64,000 bases of DNA. It comes from an uncultured Senegalimassilia sp. GTDB lineage: Bacteria; Actinomycetota; Coriobacteriia; Coriobacteriales; Eggerthellaceae. Below, piece after piece: positions 60,226 to 64,000 of the stretch. The stretch spans positions 135,895 to 199,894 of the forward strand of contig NZ_CAKTVU010000004.1 in assembly GCF_934630535.1 (NCBI RefSeq), written 5' to 3'. Made by a program: the position numbers and the translations under genes. The notes below the pieces were generated by a model that worked only from the letters and a program-made list of their open reading frames with translations, was not told where the DNA came from and did no database searches. How positions within the stretch are numbered: the first letter of the stretch is position 1; every line of letters begins with the position of its first letter.

Positions 60226-63102
60226 CTACAACATGCGCGCAAGGAATCGTCCCGTATAGCTCTCCTTCACAGTAGCTACGTGCTCGGGAGTCCCCTCAGC
60301 AACCACGGTACCGCCGCGCAAGCCGCCCTCCGGCCCCAAATCGACGATATGATCTGCGCTTTTGATAACATCCAGGTTATGCTCGATAACGAGCACGGTA
60401 TTACCCGCATCCACTAGACGCTGCAGGACCACCAGCAACTGTCGAACATCCTCGAAATGCAGCCCGGTAGTGGGCTCATCCAAAATGTAGAACGTTTTGC
60501 CCGTCTGACGACGATGCAGCTCGCTTGCAAGCTTCACGCGCTGAGCCTCACCGCCTGACAAAGTGGTGGCAGGCTGGCCCAAGCGGATATACCCGAGCCC
60601 CACATCGAAAAGCGTTTGAAGCTTGCGTTTGATCCCGGGAATGTTCTCGAAGAATAGCAAGGCTTCCTCGACCGTCATGTCAAGCACCTCGGAGATGTTC
60701 TTGCCTCGGTATGTGACCTGCAGAGTCTCGCGATTGTAGCGTTTGCCCTCGCACACCTCGCATGGCACATAGATATCGGGAAGGAAGTGCATCTCGATTT
60801 TGATCTGCCCATCGCCCTTGCAGGCTTCGCAACGGCCTCCGCTGACGTTGAAGCTGAATCGCCCGGGACCGTATCCGTGCGCTTTGCTTTCCTGCGTGCT
60901 CGCGAACAGCGCGCGGATATCGTCCCACAGCCCGATATAGGTTGCGGGATTGCTTCGGGGGGTTCTTCCGATAGGGCTTTGATCGATGTTGATCACCTTA
61001 TCGATGTTCTCGACGCCGGTGATCTTACGATAGGCGCCCGTGCGCCGATGCGCATGGTTGACGCGATTCGCCAGCGCAGGAGCGAGCGTGTCGGTGATCA
61101 GCGAGCTTTTGCCGCTTCCGGAAACGCCCGTGATGACCGTGAACGTGCCGAAGGGGATGGAGAGCGTGACGTTGTTCAAGTTGTTCTCGCATGCTCCGGT
61201 GAGCTTGAGGCAGCCGCGCTTGGGTTTGCGACGCTGCTGCGGCACCGCGATCACGCGACGACCCGAAAGGTAATCGGCCGTAAGCGAACCTTCCGTGGCC
61301 GCAACCTCCTCAGGCGTTCCGGCAGCGACGACCATACCGCCACGCTCACCAGCACCCGGGCCCATGTCCACCACATAATCTGCGGCGCGAATGGTGTCCT
61401 CGTCATGCTCGACCACGATCACGGTGTTGCCAAGATCGCGCAAATGTTCGAGCGTTCCGATAAGACGCTCGTTGTCACGCTGATGCAAGCCGATGGAGGG
61501 CTCGTCAAGGATATAGAGCACGCCCATCAGACCCGCGCCGATCTGCGTGGCCAGACGGATACGCTGCGCCTCGCCGCCGGAAAGGGTTGCGGTCGCACGC
61601 TCTAAGGTCAGATAATCCAAGCCCACGTCCACCAGGAACTTCAAACGCGCAACGATCTCTTTCGCAATGGGATTCGCGATAGCACCCTGTTGCCCTTCGA
61701 AACGAAGATCGCTGAAGAATCGATAGCAATCAAGAGCGCTCATCTCGCATACCTCGTGAATGGACTTGCCACCCACGGTCACCGCGAGGATCTCAGGCTT
61801 CAAGCGTTTGCCACCGCACGTAGGGCACGGGACGACGGCGAAGTAGCTTTGCAGCTTCTCGCGTTGGGTATCGCTTTGCGCCTCCTGGTATTTGCGCATA
61901 ACCGCGGCGAGCGCGCCCTCCCATTCTATGAACCAATAGGTGTTGCGCCCATCGACCGTGGTGTAGTCGACCCTGACCTTCTCTTCGCCCAAGCCTTCAA
62001 GCAAAGCCTTCTGGACCTTTTTAGGCATATCCTCCCACGGAGTGTTCTCGTCGCACCCCATGTGCAAGGCAACGGCCTTGAGAACCTGAGGGTAATAGTT
62101 ACCGCTCTTGAAGGGCGCGATGGCTCCCTCGGAAAGCGTGAGCGAAGGATCGGGGACCACCAAGCTGGCGTCGACCTCTTCCCTGCTGCCGATGCCCGAG
62201 CAGTCGGGGCAGGCTCCATATGGCGCATTGAAGCTGAAGTCGCGCGGTTGGAGCTCATCCATGGAATGACCGTGCTCGGGGCAAGCCAAGGCCAAGGAGA
62301 ACAGATGCTCGCCTTCGCCAAGACCGCCCTTTGCGCCGCTGGAAGCACCGCCCGCTTCGCCTTGCGGCTTGCCATCGGGACCAAGCACTTGCACAAGGAC
62401 GCGACCTTCCGCAAGCTTCGTTGCAAGCTCCACTGCCTCGGCGATACGACCGGTTGCGGACTCTTTGAGCTGCACACGATCGACCACCACATCGATGAAA
62501 TGCTTGATCTTCTTGTTGAGCGTGCGAGGCTGACCGTCAAGTTTCACTATCTCGCCATCGATGCGAACGCGGCTAAAGCCCTCATGGGTCAAGTCCGCGA
62601 AGAGCTTAGTGAACTCGCCTTTGCGACCCGCCACAACCGGCGCCATGATAATGGCCTTCGCGCCAGGATCCAAGGCTAGGATATCATCGGTCACTTGATC
62701 GGTAGTCTGCTTCTTGATGACGCGACCGCATTCCGGGCAGTGAGGAATGCCCACGCGCGCATACAGCAATCGAAGATAATCATAGATCTCGGTAGTGGTG
62801 CCCACGGTTGAGCGAGGATTGCGCGACGTGGTCTTCTGGTCGATGGATACCGCCGGGGAAAGACCGTCGATGCTATCAAGATCGGGCTTGCTCATCTGCC
62901 CCAAAAACATACGCGCGTAGCTGGAAAGGCTTTCGACGTAGCGCCGCTGCCCCTCGGCATACATGGTATCGAACGCAAGGCTTGATTTGCCGCTACCCGA
63001 CAAGCCGGTGATCACAACAAGCTTGTCACGAGGGATGGTGATGTCGACGTTTTTCAGATTATGCTCGCGTGCACCCTTGATGACAATGGAATCCTGACCC
63101 AT
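60226..63102 (-). CDS. uvrA: Excinuclease ABC subunit A
   Basis: A 958-residue DNA damage-recognition ATPase of nucleotide excision repair. Two ABC modules are seen: GLSGSGKSSLAFDTMYAEGQR (N-terminal Walker A) and GVSGSGKSSLITDTL (C-terminal). Signatures are TLSGGEAQRIRLA and TLSGGEAQRVKLA. Zinc sites lie in CPECG/CPDCSG and CEACKGDG/CEVCEG. An insertion near residues 248-258 is Gly/Ser-rich (GEAGGASSGAKGG), longer than in many UvrA. uvrB and uvrC are not in the window. Confidence 0.97.
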   Translation of the reverse strand: MGQDSIVIKGAREHNLKNVDITIPRDKLVVITGLSGSGKSSLAFDTMYAEGQRRYVESLSSYARMFLGQMSKPDLDSIDGLSPAVSIDQKTTSRNPRSTVGTTTEIYDYLRLLYARVGIPHCPECGRVIKKQTTDQVTDDILALDPGAKAIIMAPVVAGRKGEFTKLFADLTHEGFSRVRIDGEIVKLDGQPRTLNKKIKHFIDVVVDRVQLKESATGRIAEAVELATKLAEGRVLVQVLGPDGKPQGEAGGASSGAKGGLGEGEHLFSLALACPEHGHSMDELQPRDFSFNAPYGACPDCSGIGSREEVDASLVVPDPSLTLSEGAIAPFKSGNYYPQVLKAVALHMGCDENTPWEDMPKKVQKALLEGLGEEKVRVDYTTVDGRNTYWFIEWEGALAAVMRKYQEAQSDTQREKLQSYFAVVPCPTCGGKRLKPEILAVTVGGKSIHEVCEMSALDCYRFFSDLRFEGQQGAIANPIAKEIVARLKFLVDVGLDYLTLERATATLSGGEAQRIRLATQIGAGLMGVLYILDEPSIGLHQRDNERLIGTLEHLRDLGNTVIVVEHDEDTIRAADYVVDMGPGAGERGGMVVAAGTPEEVAATEGSLTADYLSGRRVIAVPQQRRKPKRGCLKLTGACENNLNNVTLSIPFGTFTVITGVSGSGKSSLITDTLAPALANRVNHAHRRTGAYRKITGVENIDKVINIDQSPIGRTPRSNPATYIGLWDDIRALFASTQESKAHGYGPGRFSFNVSGGRCEACKGDGQIKIEMHFLPDIYVPCEVCEGKRYNRETLQVTYRGKNISEVLDMTVEEALLFFENIPGIKRKLQTLFDVGLGYIRLGQPATTLSGGEAQRVKLASELHRRQTGKTFYILDEPTTGLHFEDVRQLLVVLQRLVDAGNTVLVIEHNLDVIKSADHIVDLGPEGGLRGGTVVAEGTPEHVATVKESYTGRFLARML

Positions 63103-63186
63103 ACTACCCAGCCTTTGAGAATCGCCTTAGTTTCCCGGGTATCCTACCATACGAACAGGTGTTTGTGCCGACGAATTTCAAAGCAA

Positions 63187-63216
63187 CAAAAAAGCGACCG
63201 AGCTAGCTCGATCGCT
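63187..63216 (-). terminator. Intrinsic terminator of the tRNA-Gly gene
   Basis: AGCGA(C)CGAGCT / AGCTCG(A)TCGCT, a 12-base stem with one mismatch, then TTTTTTGTTGC on the minus strand. It lies 9 bases after the tRNA. Confidence 0.85.
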
Positions 63217-63225
63217 ATCAATTCA

Positions 63226-63301
63226 TGGAGCGGACAACGGGATTCGAACCCGCGACCCTCACCTTGGCAAGGTGATGCTCTACCAGCTGAGCCATGTCCG
63301 C
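63226..63301 (-). tRNA. tRNA-Gly (anticodon GCC)
   Basis: A 76-base tRNA with encoded CCA. The acceptor stem is GCGGACA/TGTCCGC, the anticodon loop TTGCCAA gives GCC, and the T arm is GGGTTCGAATCCC. A second copy, identical over the part visible, starts at 63928. Confidence 0.97.
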
Positions 63302-63313
63302 ATGGTGCGATTC

Positions 63314-63342
63314 AGTTTAACCAATAACCCGAATACTTGCAA
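63314..63342 (-). promoter_or_regulatory. tRNA-Gly promoter
   Basis: On the minus strand TTGCAA (63342-63337) and TAAACT (63319-63314) with a 17-base spacer, 13 bases before the tRNA. The close spacing fits a promoter for the mature 5' end. Confidence 0.65.
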
Positions 63343-63406
63343 GGCAAAACCAATCTAATGATTGAAATCTCACCATGATTCAAAATATCGAATCAAACTG
63401 AAAAAA

Positions 63407-63481
63407 TGGTGGGCGTTACAAGATTTGAACTTGTGACCTCTTCCGTGTCAGGGAAGCGCTCTCCCCCTGAGCTAAACGCCC
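63407..63481 (-). tRNA. tRNA-Val (anticodon GAC)
   Basis: A 75-base tRNA with encoded CCA. The acceptor stem is GGGCGTT/AACGCCC, the anticodon stem CTTCC/GGAAG encloses CTGACAC (anticodon GAC), and the T arm has AGTTCAAAT. Confidence 0.96.
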
Positions 63482-63524
63482 GATCCTTCGTCTGCATCTT
63501 GGGGGGGCCAAGACGCAAGAAGAT

Positions 63525-63552
63525 ATAATACCGGATTCCGAGATCTACGCAA
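63525..63552 (-). promoter_or_regulatory. tRNA-Val promoter
   Basis: On the minus strand TTGCGT (63552-63547) and TATTAT (63530-63525) with a 16-base spacer. The -10 lies 43 bases before the tRNA. A run of seven G (63501-63507, plus strand) lies in the leader. Confidence 0.65.
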
Positions 63553-63571
63553 GACCCTATTTCGCTTTTTT

Positions 63572-63814
63572 TCAAATGAGCGACGAAACCTGATTCGCGA
63601 GCTCATCCGGTCCGCTTGCGATCGCCATCAAATTCGACAGGACATGCACGGTCGAGTCTAGGAAAGTCCCTTCTGGAGTTTGATTCGCAAGTTCATCCGA
63701 ACTCCGTGGCTTCGCCATCAATCTCAGATAGACATGCGCGGCTGACTTCCAAAAGGCTCCTTTGGAGTCGATAGGAAATGGCTTTGAACAGCGGCGAATT
63801 CTACCGATCGGCAA
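63572..63814 (-). CDS. Possible small repeat protein or decayed gene fragment
   Basis: An 80-codon frame containing two related 30-residue units that end in DELANQ: one with GAFWKSAAHVYLRLMA, the next with GTFLDSTVHVLSNLMA. The DNA units repeat every 90 bases, and differences fall mostly where the protein pattern is kept, suggesting they were once coding. No ribosome-binding site or family was recognised, and it lies between tRNA genes. It may be a pseudogene remnant. Confidence 0.35.
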   Translation of the reverse strand: MPIGRIRRCSKPFPIDSKGAFWKSAAHVYLRLMAKPRSSDELANQTPEGTFLDSTVHVLSNLMAIASGPDELANQVSSLI

Positions 63815-63882
63815 ATGCGAAGCCCACGAATCACCAACATCGCAACAGGAAGATTGATTCGCAAGTCCATCCAGACGCTTCT
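63592..63882. repeat. Degenerate 90-base tandem repeat between tRNA genes
   Basis: Units begin with GATTCGCAAG-like bases at 63592, 63682 and 63856. The last spacing is close to two units, so a third unit between them is diverged. Each complete unit contains GCCATCAA and GACATGC blocks at the same offset. The 3'-most copy breaks off after about 27 bases. Confidence 0.65.
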
Positions 63883-63886
63883 ACAG

Positions 63887-63918
63887 ATAAAAGAAAAGCG
63901 GTCGAATTCTCGACCGCT
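63887..63918 (-). terminator. Intrinsic terminator of the second tRNA-Gly
   Basis: AGCGGTCGA / TCGACCGCT with a 4-base loop, followed on the minus strand by TTTTCTTTT. Confidence 0.85.
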
Positions 63919-63927
63919 GAAAGTTCA

Positions 63928-64000
63928 TGGAGCGGACAACGGGATTCGAACCCGCGACCCTCACCTTGGCAAGGTGATGCTCTACCAGCTGAGCCATGTC
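63928..64000 (-). tRNA. tRNA-Gly (anticodon GCC), cut by the window edge
   Basis: Identical over the visible 73 bases to the tRNA-Gly at 63226-63301. The last three bases of the 5' end fall outside the window. Confidence 0.95.

Overview
The window is about 60% GC and reads as chromosome of an anaerobic actinobacterium of the class Coriobacteriia, most likely family Eggerthellaceae (Slackia/Eggerthella/Gordonibacter-like). This placement is an inference from gene content: membrane-anchored LuxR-type regulators, a selenocysteine formate dehydrogenase with Tat export, an Ech-type energy-converting hydrogenase, indolepyruvate:ferredoxin oxidoreductase, no aerobic respiratory genes, and frequent GTG/TTG starts. 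No prophage, CRISPR array, rRNA or complete insertion sequence was seen.

Layout. 1-6.8 kb (minus strand): aryl-pyruvate metabolism. iorAB lies between two phenylacetate-CoA ligase/tandem-ACT pairs, with a D-Ala-D-Ala carboxypeptidase and a zinc-ribbon FHA protein inserted. 6.9-9.9 kb: VanW-type envelope protein and PgsA. 10-15.8 kb: six-gene group-4 [NiFe] hydrogenase in the order echABCDEF; the EchD-like subunit carries a long repeat tail. 16.3-21 kb: DHA2 drug exporter, then a substrate-binding lipoprotein coupled to a hybrid histidine kinase. 21.2-28.3 kb: tRNA-Pro and housekeeping genes (coaBC, ferrochelatase, an RluD-type pseudouridine synthase, lspA, ileS). 28.5-34.9 kb: degV, a YfcC-type carrier facing a membrane LuxR regulator, dinB, and an aminotransferase homologue that lacks the PLP lysine.

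34.9-41 kb is a two-part metal-resistance locus. The copper half (csoR, and copA with HMA domains at both ends) and the zinc/cadmium half (SmtB-type repressor, free HMA protein, P-type ATPase without its own HMA) are transcribed away from a shared control region with two CsoR-like boxes and an SmtB-type operator on a strong promoter. 41-49 kb: HelD-like helicase, ABC exporter, NdpA-family protein, MurB, and a second membrane LuxR regulator. 49-56 kb: tatA and an N-type formate dehydrogenase set (fdhA with in-frame UGA and a SECIS hairpin, fdhB, fdhC, fdhE). Formate oxidation outside the membrane and ferredoxin-linked H2 turnover by Ech would together serve low-potential anaerobic energy conservation (inference). 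56.6-64 kb: an unrecognised anchored protein, two related GNAT acetyltransferases (one fused to a DMT transporter), uvrA, and a tRNA cluster (Gly, Val, Gly) around a decayed-looking tandem repeat.

The strongest leads are the internal Shine-Dalgarno/ATG in copA that could release a free CopZ-like chaperone, the five-repeat tail on EchD, the lysine-less aminotransferase, and the phased GGTATA cluster between the YfcC carrier and its neighbouring regulator.
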